A stretch of 34,040 bases of DNA from Xanthobacteraceae bacterium (GTDB taxonomy: Bacteria; Pseudomonadota; Alphaproteobacteria; Rhizobiales; Xanthobacteraceae): positions 1 through 34,040 of the forward strand of contig JAIEPP010000711.1 in assembly GCA_019748335.1 (NCBI GenBank), in the 5' to 3' direction. This document shows, in pieces, positions 18,643 to 27,042 of this stretch (position 1 is its first letter; each line of letters begins with the position of its first letter). The notes under the pieces are model-generated. The model ran no database searches, was not told the DNA's origin, and saw only the letters and a program-made list of their open reading frames with translations. A program made the position numbers and the translations under genes.

Positions 18643-19562
18643 GTCGCGTTCGGCTCCTTGGCAGCCGGCCGGTGCGAACGCCACGACCGCGGCTGAAGCG
18701 CGTCGCGCAATCCGTCACCCAGGAAATTGATCGACATCACGCAGATCATGATCGCGGCCGTCGGGGCAAGGAACAGCCAGGGCGCATCGTTCATGAAACG
18801 GCGCGCCTCGGACAGATCGCGTCCCCAGGATGAAGCTGGCGGCTGAACGCCAAGGCCCAGGAAACTCAGCGAAGCTTCGGCAATCACCGCGGCGGAGAAG
18901 CCGATGGTAACCTGTACGACGATGGCCGACATAATATTGCCGAGGATGTGGCCAATGATGCGTCCGACACCGGCGCCCAAGGCCCGCGTCGCCGTAATGT
19001 AGGTCTCCTCCCGGACCGCCAGGGTGGCGGATCGCACGATACGGGCGAATACCGGCATTTGCACGATTCCCAGCGCCAGCATGACGTTCTGAACGTCGGG
19101 TCCGAGCAGGCCGACGATGGCGACACCGAGCAGAAGCGGGGGAAAGGTGAGGAAGCCGTCCATCAGCCGCATCAGGGTATTGTCCGTATTGCCGCCGGTG
19201 TAGCCGGAGATCAGCCCGACCGGGACGCCGGTTGCGAGTGCAAAAATGACGACGGTGAGGCCCACCGAAAGCGAAATGCGCGCGCCCCAGATCATGCGGG
19301 ACAGAACGTCACGGCCAAAATGGTCGGTGCCCAGCCAGTGAATCAATGAAGGTGGCCGCAGTTTTTCGGATAGTTTGATGGCGGCCGGGTCGAATGGCGC
19401 GATCAGCGGGGCTGCGATCGCGACCAGACAGATGACCAGAAGGCATACCAATCCCACCGTCGCGGCGCGATTCCGCAGGAACTGGCGAAACGCCAGTTGT
19501 CTGCCGGTTTCATTTCGGACGATCTCGATTTCCGTTTCCGCCGATGGCGATGAATAGGTCAC
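18639..19562 (-). CDS. Peptide-type ABC transporter permease (DppC-like)
   Basis: Likely GTG start 19562 inside longer ORF 18639-20306 (exact start uncertain); LRPPSLIHWLGTDHFGRDVLSRMIWGARISLSVG, ASLSFLGLGVQPPASSWGRDLSEARRF. Confidence 0.9.
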   Translation of the reverse strand: MTYSSPSAETEIEIVRNETGRQLAFRQFLRNRAATVGLVCLLVICLVAIAAPLIAPFDPAAIKLSEKLRPPSLIHWLGTDHFGRDVLSRMIWGARISLSVGLTVVIFALATGVPVGLISGYTGGNTDNTLMRLMDGFLTFPPLLLGVAIVGLLGPDVQNVMLALGIVQMPVFARIVRSATLAVREETYITATRALGAGVGRIIGHILGNIMSAIVVQVTIGFSAAVIAEASLSFLGLGVQPPASSWGRDLSEARRFMNDAPWLFLAPTAAIMICVMSINFLGDGLRDALQPRSWRSHRPAAKEPNAT

Positions 19563-19570
19563 GGCGGGCC

Positions 19571-20512
19571 TCAGTACCGAATTCGTGGATCGAGGACGGA
19601 ATAAAGGATGTCGGCGAGAATGTTGGTCAACAGGAAGAACGACGCGATGACGAGGGTGAAGCCCTGGATGACCGGGAAGTCGCGGTTGACGACGGCGTTC
19701 AGGATCGCCGTTCCCATTCCAGGGATTGCAAAGGTGTATTCGATCGTAACCTGGATACCGATGAGATAACCGAATTGAATGGCGATCATCGTTACGAACG
19801 GAATGAGCGCGTTCTTGAGCGCATGGACGACCAATACGGTACTGGGCATCAGTCCCTTCGCTCTTGCCGTGCGGATGTAGTCTTGCGAGAGCACATCGAT
19901 CATGGACGATCTGAGAAGTCGCGTCAGAACGGCCACTTGCAACATGCCCAATGCCAGGGATGGCAGCACATAGGGCGCGATCGACGCCCATAACGAACTG
20001 CTCGTGGCTCCAATTCCGGTTATCGGCAGCAACTGCAGCTTGACCGAGAGCACGAAGATCAGCACGAGCGCGAGCGCGAAGTTGGGGATCGAAAAACCGA
20101 TCAGGGTGACGCCGGTACAGAGATAGTCGACCCAGGTGTTGCGCCTCAGTGCGGAGATGATTCCGAGCGGAATCGATACCAGCACGGCAAACACCATGGC
20201 TGCCAGCGCGAGCCGGAAGCTGACGGGGAAGCGTTCCGTCAGCAGCGAAACGACGGATTGATTGAGGCGCACGGATCGTCCCAGATCGCCGTGCACGACG
20301 TCCCAAAGCCAGAGCAGATATTGCCGATAGAGGGGCTGGTCGAAGCGGAATTCATGACGAATCGCCGCAACGGCATCCGGCGACGTCTGCATGCCGAGCA
20401 TGATCTGGATCGGGTCTCCAGGAGTCGAACGTACGACGATGAAAATCGTAATCGTTACGACGACGAGAACGATCGGTATTTGACCCAGACGTCTGAAGAC
20501 GTAACGCCACAT
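19571..20512 (-). CDS. Peptide-type ABC transporter permease (DppB-like)
   Basis: ATG 20512 (MWRYVFRRLGQIPIVLVVVTITIFIVVRSTPGDPIQIMLG); VVHALKNALIPFVTMIAIQFGYLIGIQVTIEYTFAIPGMGTAI. Confidence 0.92.
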   Translation of the reverse strand: MWRYVFRRLGQIPIVLVVVTITIFIVVRSTPGDPIQIMLGMQTSPDAVAAIRHEFRFDQPLYRQYLLWLWDVVHGDLGRSVRLNQSVVSLLTERFPVSFRLALAAMVFAVLVSIPLGIISALRRNTWVDYLCTGVTLIGFSIPNFALALVLIFVLSVKLQLLPITGIGATSSSLWASIAPYVLPSLALGMLQVAVLTRLLRSSMIDVLSQDYIRTARAKGLMPSTVLVVHALKNALIPFVTMIAIQFGYLIGIQVTIEYTFAIPGMGTAILNAVVNRDFPVIQGFTLVIASFFLLTNILADILYSVLDPRIRY

Positions 20513-20606
20513 CTTTTGCGACCTATCGCTCTCCCATGCGCATTGCGACGGCAATGCCGATGACCGCAAAAAGGTTAGGCAGGTGAAGAGTCTCAGTAAA
20601 AGCGGT

Positions 20607-21548
20607 TTATTTCGATGTAGCCGATGCTCTGACGGCATCGACGGGCATGACAGGGAAGGGAAGTCCGGACAGTTCTTCGCGAATGGTCAGAAGAAAAGCT
20701 TCCGCTGCGAGAGGCAACTTGCGTTCCTTCAGGGTGATGACGCTGACGTCACCCCGGAAGTCGTCGCCTTCCACCGGAATCGCACAAAGTTCCTTGTTCT
20801 TGAAGGACGACATGCCGGCATGTCTCAACATCAGGGTGATGCCGGTTCCGCCGAGTGCGAAGCGATGCATCAGCTCGACGGAATTGGTTTCCAGCGCCGG
20901 CTTGATGATGACGCCCGCTTTGGCGCACCCCTTGTCGAAAATCACGCGTGAACTCGACCGCGGCGGCGCCAGTGCGATCGGCCAATTGGCCAATTCCGTT
21001 ATGCTGATGCTCTTGAATTTCGCTAATGGATGGTCAGGCGTCATCGTGGCCAGCAGCGGTTCGCTCGAATTGTAGTCGACGTGGATCTCGTCGCTGAACT
21101 CGCCGCCAAACGTCAATCCGATGTCGACGTCGCCTTCGCAGACGGTATCGAGAACCTTATCGGACGTCAGGATGTCGACCGAGAAGTTGATGTTGGGATG
21201 CTTGGCCCGAAAAGCATCGATCGCGTTGCAGAGGACCGAGGTCACTGCGGATTCCATCGAGGCCAGGCGAACCCTGCCTCGTCTCAGGCCCTTCAGTTCG
21301 TCGATCTCGGAATACAGCCGCTCGATCGCGAAGGTCGAATTGAGACAGTAGGAGTAGAGAAGCTCGCCGGCTTCGGTCAGGGCAACGCCGCGTGGTTTTC
21401 GTTCGAACAGCGGCGTGCCGACCTGATACTCCAGCGCCTGCAGGCGCCGGCTGACGGCCGATTGCGCGATGTTCAGTTCGCCGGAGGCGGCCCGGATCGA
21501 ACCGTGCCGGGCGACGGACATGAGATACCGCAAGGAGGTCTTCAACAT
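20607..21548 (-). CDS. LysR-family transcriptional regulator (LysR-2)
   Basis: ORF 20607-21557; ATG 21548 (MLKTSLRYLMSVARHGSIRAASGELNIAQSAVSRRLQALEYQVGTPLFERKPRGVALTEAG) or GTG 21557. C-terminal LysR effector domain. Confidence 0.92.
   Translation of the reverse strand: MLKTSLRYLMSVARHGSIRAASGELNIAQSAVSRRLQALEYQVGTPLFERKPRGVALTEAGELLYSYCLNSTFAIERLYSEIDELKGLRRGRVRLASMESAVTSVLCNAIDAFRAKHPNINFSVDILTSDKVLDTVCEGDVDIGLTFGGEFSDEIHVDYNSSEPLLATMTPDHPLAKFKSISITELANWPIALAPPRSSSRVIFDKGCAKAGVIIKPALETNSVELMHRFALGGTGITLMLRHAGMSSFKNKELCAIPVEGDDFRGDVSVITLKERKLPLAAEAFLLTIREELSGLPFPVMPVDAVRASATSK
20621..20640. promoter_or_regulatory. Putative LysR-type operator (site C): CCGATGCT-CTGAC-GGCATCG
   Basis: ATGCT-N5-GGCAT at 20624-20638, T20625-N11-A20637. 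Nearly identical to site A (CCGATGCCTTGACGGCATCGA vs CCGATGCTCTGACGGCATCGA, 2 mismatches). Lies in the last codons of LysR-2, ~110 bp upstream of the permease genes. Confidence 0.5.
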
Positions 21549-21564
21549 TGGCTTCACCGGTCAG

Positions 21565-21579
21565 ATGCCATTTTGGCAT
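21565..21579. promoter_or_regulatory. Putative LysR-type operator (site D): ATGCCATTTTGGCAT
   Basis: 6-bp perfect arms, T21566-N11-A21578, 16 bp upstream of the LysR-2 ATG (21548). Confidence 0.6.
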
Positions 21580-21731
21580 AGGGCGAAGAAAATATTGCCA
21601 CTCTTCGGCATACCGTGCACGGTGTTTCTTGTCATCCCGGTGTCATTCTCGTGGTATCGCTCCGGAACGTATAGATTCGAAATATCAAGTAAATTCAAAT
21701 ACTTGTCTATTTGGCGGTGTCTTCCAACGAA

Positions 21732-21754
21732 AAGGCCGGGCTGAGCCCGGCCTT
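21732..21754 (-). terminator. Rho-independent-type terminator of SBP-2: AAGGCCGGGC-TGA-GCCCGGCCTT
   Basis: 10-bp perfect stem. On the - strand it is followed by TTTTCGTT, 21 bp after the SBP-2 stop. Confidence 0.8.
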
Positions 21755-21775
21755 CCCAAGAAGCGAATGTGTTCG

Positions 21776-23341
21776 TCACGCCGACCAGGTCGTGGCGTCG
21801 TGCAGCTCGACATATTCCTGCGGAGAAGGTTTGAAGCCGGTCAGGCGCTTGTCGAAGATCTGCACCATGTTGACGTTGCAGTGATAAACCAGCGGGCAGT
21901 CCTCCAGCGTACGGTCGACGATCTGGTGGTAGAGCCCTTCTCGTTTCTCGGGATCCGACTCGGCCCGCGCGCTGTCGGTGAGGGCGTCCATCTCCGGATT
22001 GTTCAGTCCACTCGATGAGCCCTTGCTGTTGAGGAACCACCAACTCGTCGCATCCGGATCGGGCGCTACCAGAGTGATGTCCTCAAGGTGCTGCTCGAAT
22101 TTCTGGTTGAGCCAGAGGTTGTTGAAGCCGCCCATATCAAGGTTTCGGATCTTGTAGTTGATGCCGATCTGGCTGACCATTGCGGCAACCAGTTCGAGTT
22201 CGCGCCGCAGCCAATCCTTGTCGCTGGTTATTACCTCGACTTCGTAACCCTTGACGCCGGCCTGGGCCATCAGGGCTTTCGCCTTGTTCAAATCGCCGTT
22301 CTTTGGATAGCGCTGCAGCGACGCGCGGTGGCCGAGATACCCCTTCGGGATCTGATTGTCGGTGATATTTGCCTCGCCATTATAGATTTCCTTGACGATC
22401 GCTTCCCGGTCGATCGCGTAGGAGATGGCCTGACGGACAAGCTTGTTCTGGAACGGGGCCTTCGGATCGCCCTTCAGATTGAACTGCTGGTAATCCCAAT
22501 TCCATCCGGGTGTGCGAACCGTGGTATAATTCGTATTCTTGGCGGCGTCGGCGACCTCCCGCGACTCCGGATGGGTCATGAAGTCGAGTTCGCCGCGCAT
22601 CAATGCCTGCAGCCGCACGCTGGAATCCGGCACGGCGCGGTACATCAGCTTGTCGAGCTTTGGGAAACCCGGTCGCCAATATTCCGGATTACGAACCAGC
22701 TCCAGTTCGTTGCCCCGCAGGGTCTCGACCATGTACGGACCCTGTCCGATCGGCTTGGCGCTGTAAGCCTGGTTGCCCATCTCCTTGTGAGCATTCTGCG
22801 AGATAATCATGCCGCCGTATCCCATCGCGACGCCGGGGAATGCGCCAAATGGTCGCTTGGTCTTCACCTCGACGACATACTTGCCGTCGGCCTTGATGGT
22901 ATCGAGCGCGAACAGCGCAAATCCGACCTGGAAGCTTTTCGATTCCAGATGATATCGCCAAGTGTAAACCAGATCTTCGGCGGTCATCTCGCCAAAGCCG
23001 CGGTGCCACTTCACGCCTTCACGCAGTTTGATGCGCCAGACGTCGGGCGCGGTGTTGGTCCATTCCTCTGCGATATGCGGGATGATCTTTCGATTCTCGT
23101 AGTCGATCCTGACAAGATTATCGAAGATGTTGAGCATCGGAAGGCCGGCCTGGATATCCCAGCGGACGACCGGACTGATGTTGCCGAAGTCGCCACCCCA
23201 GATTCCGATCCGCATGTCCCGGCGAGCCGATTGAGCAATCGCGGGCGCACCTGGAAACGTGAGCGCTGCGGCGGCAGACGCGGCGCCCTGCAACAGCTGC
23301 CGACGTGAAGGTCCGCTCCGCAGCTTAAACGTGTCTGTCAT
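21776..23341 (-). CDS. ABC transporter substrate-binding protein, family 5 (SBP-2), probable Tat/twin-arginine signal
   Basis: ORF 21776-23365, start at MTDTFKLRSGPSRRQLLQGAASAAAALTFPGAPAIAQS (RR motif). EGVKWHRGFGEMTAEDLVYTWRYH, PIGQGPYMVETLRGNELELVRNPEYW typical SBP_bac_5. Confidence 0.92.
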   Translation of the reverse strand: MTDTFKLRSGPSRRQLLQGAASAAAALTFPGAPAIAQSARRDMRIGIWGGDFGNISPVVRWDIQAGLPMLNIFDNLVRIDYENRKIIPHIAEEWTNTAPDVWRIKLREGVKWHRGFGEMTAEDLVYTWRYHLESKSFQVGFALFALDTIKADGKYVVEVKTKRPFGAFPGVAMGYGGMIISQNAHKEMGNQAYSAKPIGQGPYMVETLRGNELELVRNPEYWRPGFPKLDKLMYRAVPDSSVRLQALMRGELDFMTHPESREVADAAKNTNYTTVRTPGWNWDYQQFNLKGDPKAPFQNKLVRQAISYAIDREAIVKEIYNGEANITDNQIPKGYLGHRASLQRYPKNGDLNKAKALMAQAGVKGYEVEVITSDKDWLRRELELVAAMVSQIGINYKIRNLDMGGFNNLWLNQKFEQHLEDITLVAPDPDATSWWFLNSKGSSSGLNNPEMDALTDSARAESDPEKREGLYHQIVDRTLEDCPLVYHCNVNMVQIFDKRLTGFKPSPQEYVELHDATTWSA

Positions 23342-23458
23342 TATCCTCTCCATCTTTCGGACCACCGCGACGACACCGCGGATGCATCTTCAACTGTAGC
23401 CTTGATTCAGTGGATCACCGCGAGGACGTGTCGAACAGCGCCGTGATTCGTACGCGGT

Positions 23459-23475
23459 GATGCCCGGCGGGCATC
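23459..23475. promoter_or_regulatory. Putative LysR-type operator (site E): GATGCCC-GGC-GGGCATC
   Basis: 7-bp perfect arms, T23461-N11-A23473, in the divergent SBP-2 / DUF4392 promoter region. Confidence 0.65.
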
Positions 23476-23600
23476 GCAATGGTTGTGGTCGAGGCCGCAG
23501 GGTGGGGTGGGGACGTTGCTGCATGTATGGGCGCCAGCCCTCCAACGTGTGCCCTTTCGAAGCTCATATCGATCAAAACGCCCCGGCAGGCAAGCTACTG

Positions 23601-23615
23601 ATGCTGGCTCGGCAT
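23601..23615. promoter_or_regulatory. Putative LysR-type operator (site F): ATGCT-GGCTC-GGCAT
   Basis: T23602-N11-A23614, same divergent intergenic region, 90 bp upstream of the DUF4392 start. Confidence 0.6.
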
Positions 23616-23704
23616 AATATCCCTCGAAAAACAGCTCTTTATGCGCACGGCAAAGCGAGCTTGGTTTCCGCCGCACCAAAACGCCACTGAGCAAGGGCCT
23701 CAAA

Positions 23705-24784
23705 ATGAACATCACGACGACTGCCTCGAAGAGCCGCCAAGGCTCGAACAAGATTTCAACGGCCGACTTTGTCGGAGAAGCCATCGATCAGGTGATTACG
23801 GTTGAGGCAAAGAACCCCGGCCTGCCACACAACGTGACTCGGACCTTTTACAACGCGGCACGGGCATTGGTCGGCGATCGTCCGATCTCGATGGTTGCCG
23901 CCGAGAGCATCATCAAATCGGTTTCCCCGGGAGACACCGTGCTGATCCTCACGGGCGCTGGATATCCTCCCCACATGCCCAAGGGCGAAGACGACGGCCC
24001 TCCCGGTGCGGCGTCGCTGGCGATGGCCTTGTGGAAGGGAATCGGTGCGGTACCGGTGTTCGTCTGCGAACCCTGCCATGTCGACCCGATCGTTGCGTCG
24101 AGCATGGCGGCCGGTCTGATGATCAAGGACTCCTTCAAGGATGCGCGGGATCGCCGTCTCGGTGCGGCACTTGCCATTTCGCCGAGGAAGCAGACGGAAG
24201 TGAAAGGCTGGGTCGAGAAGATCTTTGCGGAAATGAAGCCCAAGGCGGTCGTGACCGCTGAGCGGCTTGGACCCGCCGCTGATGGCTTCCTCTACAACCT
24301 GACGGCACAGGCCTATATGGGACCTGAAACGACCGTCGAGCACGAGGTCATCGACATTTCGCAGATCGTTACCATGGCGAAGGAAAAGGGCGTCCTCAGC
24401 ATCGGCATCGGCGATCACGGCAACGAGATCGGATTCGGCCGTATCGTCGAGACCGTGGCTGCCGCGATGCCTAACGGCGACCGGCTCTGTACCCGGGTAG
24501 GCACCGACATTCTGCTTCCCGCGATGATGTCGAACTGGGGCTGCTATGGCATCGAGGCCGCCCTGGCTTTCCTGCTCAAGAAGCCGAAGCTGGTGCATTC
24601 CCCTGCCCAGGAGGAACGCATCATCCGTGCCTGCCAGATGGCCGGTGGTATCGACGCGATCTATGCCAGCACCGAATTCGGTGTCGACGGTCTGGACGGC
24701 GAGACGTCGATGGCCTGCATGCAGTTCCTCGGCAATATCGTTCGCAAGTCGCTCGAGGATCCGGACACGGGCGCAGCGCACTAG
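23705..24784 (+). CDS. D-glutamate cyclase-like protein (DUF4392 domain)
   Basis: DGPPGAASLAMAL, VVTAERLGPAADGFLYNL and SIGIGDHGNEIGFG match motifs recalled for the DUF4392/DGLUCY C-terminal domain. Confidence 0.78.
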   Translation: MNITTTASKSRQGSNKISTADFVGEAIDQVITVEAKNPGLPHNVTRTFYNAARALVGDRPISMVAAESIIKSVSPGDTVLILTGAGYPPHMPKGEDDGPPGAASLAMALWKGIGAVPVFVCEPCHVDPIVASSMAAGLMIKDSFKDARDRRLGAALAISPRKQTEVKGWVEKIFAEMKPKAVVTAERLGPAADGFLYNLTAQAYMGPETTVEHEVIDISQIVTMAKEKGVLSIGIGDHGNEIGFGRIVETVAAAMPNGDRLCTRVGTDILLPAMMSNWGCYGIEAALAFLLKKPKLVHSPAQEERIIRACQMAGGIDAIYASTEFGVDGLDGETSMACMQFLGNIVRKSLEDPDTGAAH

Positions 24785-24885
24785 TCGGCAGACGCGGCGA
24801 CGGGCGGCAGAACCGTCCGTTGCCGCAGCCGCTTGCTTTGCTGGACTTGTCTAAACCTCCAAGACTCAAAAAAGAGAATAAGAAA

Positions 24886-27042
24886 ATGAACCAGGAAATC
24901 CGCCCGCGGCCAAACGGTTCGGCGGCCGGGAACGAAAAGACATTGGTTCGCCTGGCCGCGGATATCGGCGGAACATTTACCGATATCGTTCTCGAGGTCG
25001 GCGACAAGCGCCTGACCAGGAAAATCTTGACGACGGCGAAATATCCGGAATTGGGCGTCATGAACGGCGCCGGACTGGCGCTGGACGAGGCCGGCCTGAC
25101 CTACGCCGACATCGACATTTTCGTCCATGGCACGACCTTGGCGACCAACGCCGTGCTCGAGCGAAGTGGCGCGACGACGGCTCTGATCGCGACTGAAGGT
25201 TTCCGCGATGTCATCGAGATCGGTACCGAAGGACGGTTCGATCAGTATGATCTCCAGATCGAAAAGCAGGTTCCGCTGGTGCCGCGCTCGTTGCGACTGA
25301 CCGTTCGTGAACGGATCGATTCGCGCGGAAATGTTCTGGTCGAACTGGACGAGGCCGCGCTTGCCGATCACGCACGGCGCTTGGAGAAAGAAAAGATCGA
25401 GAGCATCGCCATCTGCTTCATCCACGCCTATGCGAACGGCGAGCACGAGCGGCGCGCGCGCGACATCCTTGCCGGCGCGCTCCCGAATGTCCCGATCTCG
25501 ATCTCGTCGGAAGTCTGCCCCGAAATCCGCGAATACGAGCGGACCTCCACGACGGTTGCCAACGCCTACGTCCGTCCGCAGATGGCGGATTACCTCGCGC
25601 GCATGAAATCGGCGTTGTCGCGCGTGAAATTCAAGGGGGTCATCTACCTGGTGACGTCGAACGGAGGCCTGACCTCACTGGAGACCGCGCGCCGTTTCCC
25701 GGTCCGGCTCATCGAATCCGGCCCGGCCGGCGGGGCGATATTCGCCGCCGATATTGCGGCGCGCCTTGACGAACGAAGCGTGCTGTCGTTCGACATGGGC
25801 GGAACCACCGCAAAGATGTGCCTGATCGAGAATCTGCGTCCGGACACGGACCGCGTCTACGAGGTTGACCGCGCGGCGCGCTTTCAGAAAGGCAGCGGGC
25901 TTCCCCTGCGCATCCCGGTGATCGACCTCGTCGAGATCGGCGCCGGCGGGGGCTCGATTGCCCACGTCGATTCCCTGAAGAACGTCATGGTTGGGCCGCG
26001 AAGTGCCGGATCGCAGCCGGGACCGGCCTGCTATGGGTTGGGCGGAACGCTTCCGACGGTTACCGATGCCGATGCCGTGCTTGGACTGATCGAACCCGCG
26101 GCATTTGCCGGTGGAACGGTCGAACTCGACCTTGCTGCCGCCACGACGGCGCTTGAGGACCATGTTGGACAGCCCTTGCAGATGTCCGCCGAACTGGCCG
26201 CCTATGCCGTCCACGAAATGGTCTGCGAAAGTATGGCGAGCGCCGCGCGGGTTCACGCGATCGAGAAGGGGAAGACCACGGCCAATCACACCATGATCGC
26301 ATTCGGCGGCGCCGCGCCTCTGCATGCGGCGCGCGTCGCCGAAAAGATAGGTGTCCGCCGCGTCGTGATTCCGCAGAATGCCGGCGTCGGCTCGGCGGTA
26401 GGTTTTCTCAGGGCGCCGATCTCCTACGAACTCGTGCAAAGCCGGCACGCGTTGGTGGAGACACTCGAGTACTCCGGCATCTCCGAGATGCTGCATCAAA
26501 TGGAGCGGGAAGCGCGGCTGCTGGTCGAAGAGGGGGCCGGGGACGCGCCGCTGAAGACCCGCAAGCTCGCTTTCATGCGATATGTCGGCCAAGGCCACGA
26601 GATCGCGGTCTCGATTCCCGATCGGGATCTGACGGAGAACGATCGTGAAACCCTGGCGAGGGATTTCGAAGACACCTATACGCGGTTGTTCAATCGAACC
26701 ATTCCCGGGGCCGCCAAGGAAATCCTGAGCTGGTCGGTTCTTGTCACAGCGGAGAGCGCGGATAGACTGGGTCCCATCGCGCAAGTGACGGCTGTGGAAG
26801 GGACGGCGGTGGCGCACCGGGTCCGGCGCTTCTTTGATGGACGCAAGGGGACGCATATCGAGCTGCCGCTCTTCGAGCGGGAGGCGCTCGCCGCAGGAGT
26901 CAGGATCAGCGGACCGGCTCTGATCTCGGAGCGTGAAACGACCACCTTCGTATCGGCCGCGTTCGATGCTCACATCGACCGCCACGGCAATATCGTGTTG
27001 AACCGCAATCAACCCGCCGGAAGCAAAAATGCAGCAAATTGA
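24886..27042 (+). CDS. Hydantoinase/5-oxoprolinase family subunit A (HyuA-like)
   Basis: ATG 24886 (MNQEIRPRPNG). RLAADIGGTFTDIVLE, HGTTLATNAVLERSG, FDMGGTTAKMCLI, GAGGGSIAHVDSLKNVMVGPRSAGSQPGPACYGLGGTLPTVTDA. Confidence 0.92.
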   Translation: MNQEIRPRPNGSAAGNEKTLVRLAADIGGTFTDIVLEVGDKRLTRKILTTAKYPELGVMNGAGLALDEAGLTYADIDIFVHGTTLATNAVLERSGATTALIATEGFRDVIEIGTEGRFDQYDLQIEKQVPLVPRSLRLTVRERIDSRGNVLVELDEAALADHARRLEKEKIESIAICFIHAYANGEHERRARDILAGALPNVPISISSEVCPEIREYERTSTTVANAYVRPQMADYLARMKSALSRVKFKGVIYLVTSNGGLTSLETARRFPVRLIESGPAGGAIFAADIAARLDERSVLSFDMGGTTAKMCLIENLRPDTDRVYEVDRAARFQKGSGLPLRIPVIDLVEIGAGGGSIAHVDSLKNVMVGPRSAGSQPGPACYGLGGTLPTVTDADAVLGLIEPAAFAGGTVELDLAAATTALEDHVGQPLQMSAELAAYAVHEMVCESMASAARVHAIEKGKTTANHTMIAFGGAAPLHAARVAEKIGVRRVVIPQNAGVGSAVGFLRAPISYELVQSRHALVETLEYSGISEMLHQMEREARLLVEEGAGDAPLKTRKLAFMRYVGQGHEIAVSIPDRDLTENDRETLARDFEDTYTRLFNRTIPGAAKEILSWSVLVTAESADRLGPIAQVTAVEGTAVAHRVRRFFDGRKGTHIELPLFEREALAAGVRISGPALISERETTTFVSAAFDAHIDRHGNIVLNRNQPAGSKNAAN

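Noticed and set aside
19563-20306. N-terminal extension of ORF 18639-20306 (possible fused permease)
   Set aside because: It overlaps the real DppB gene in another frame and is Arg-rich nonsense; DppC start placed near 19562.
20809-20824. 16-bp perfect palindrome GACATGCCGGCATGTC inside LysR-2
   Set aside because: Mid-coding, lacks the N5 spacer of the operator motif, and is plausible by chance in GC-rich code.
22088-23308. 406-aa + strand ORF antisense to SBP-2
   Set aside because: Mirror ORF of a high-GC gene; no recognisable domain, and the opposite strand has a full SBP_bac_5 protein.
23756-24781. 341-aa - strand ORF antisense to the DUF4392 gene
   Set aside because: Antisense shadow; no family motifs.
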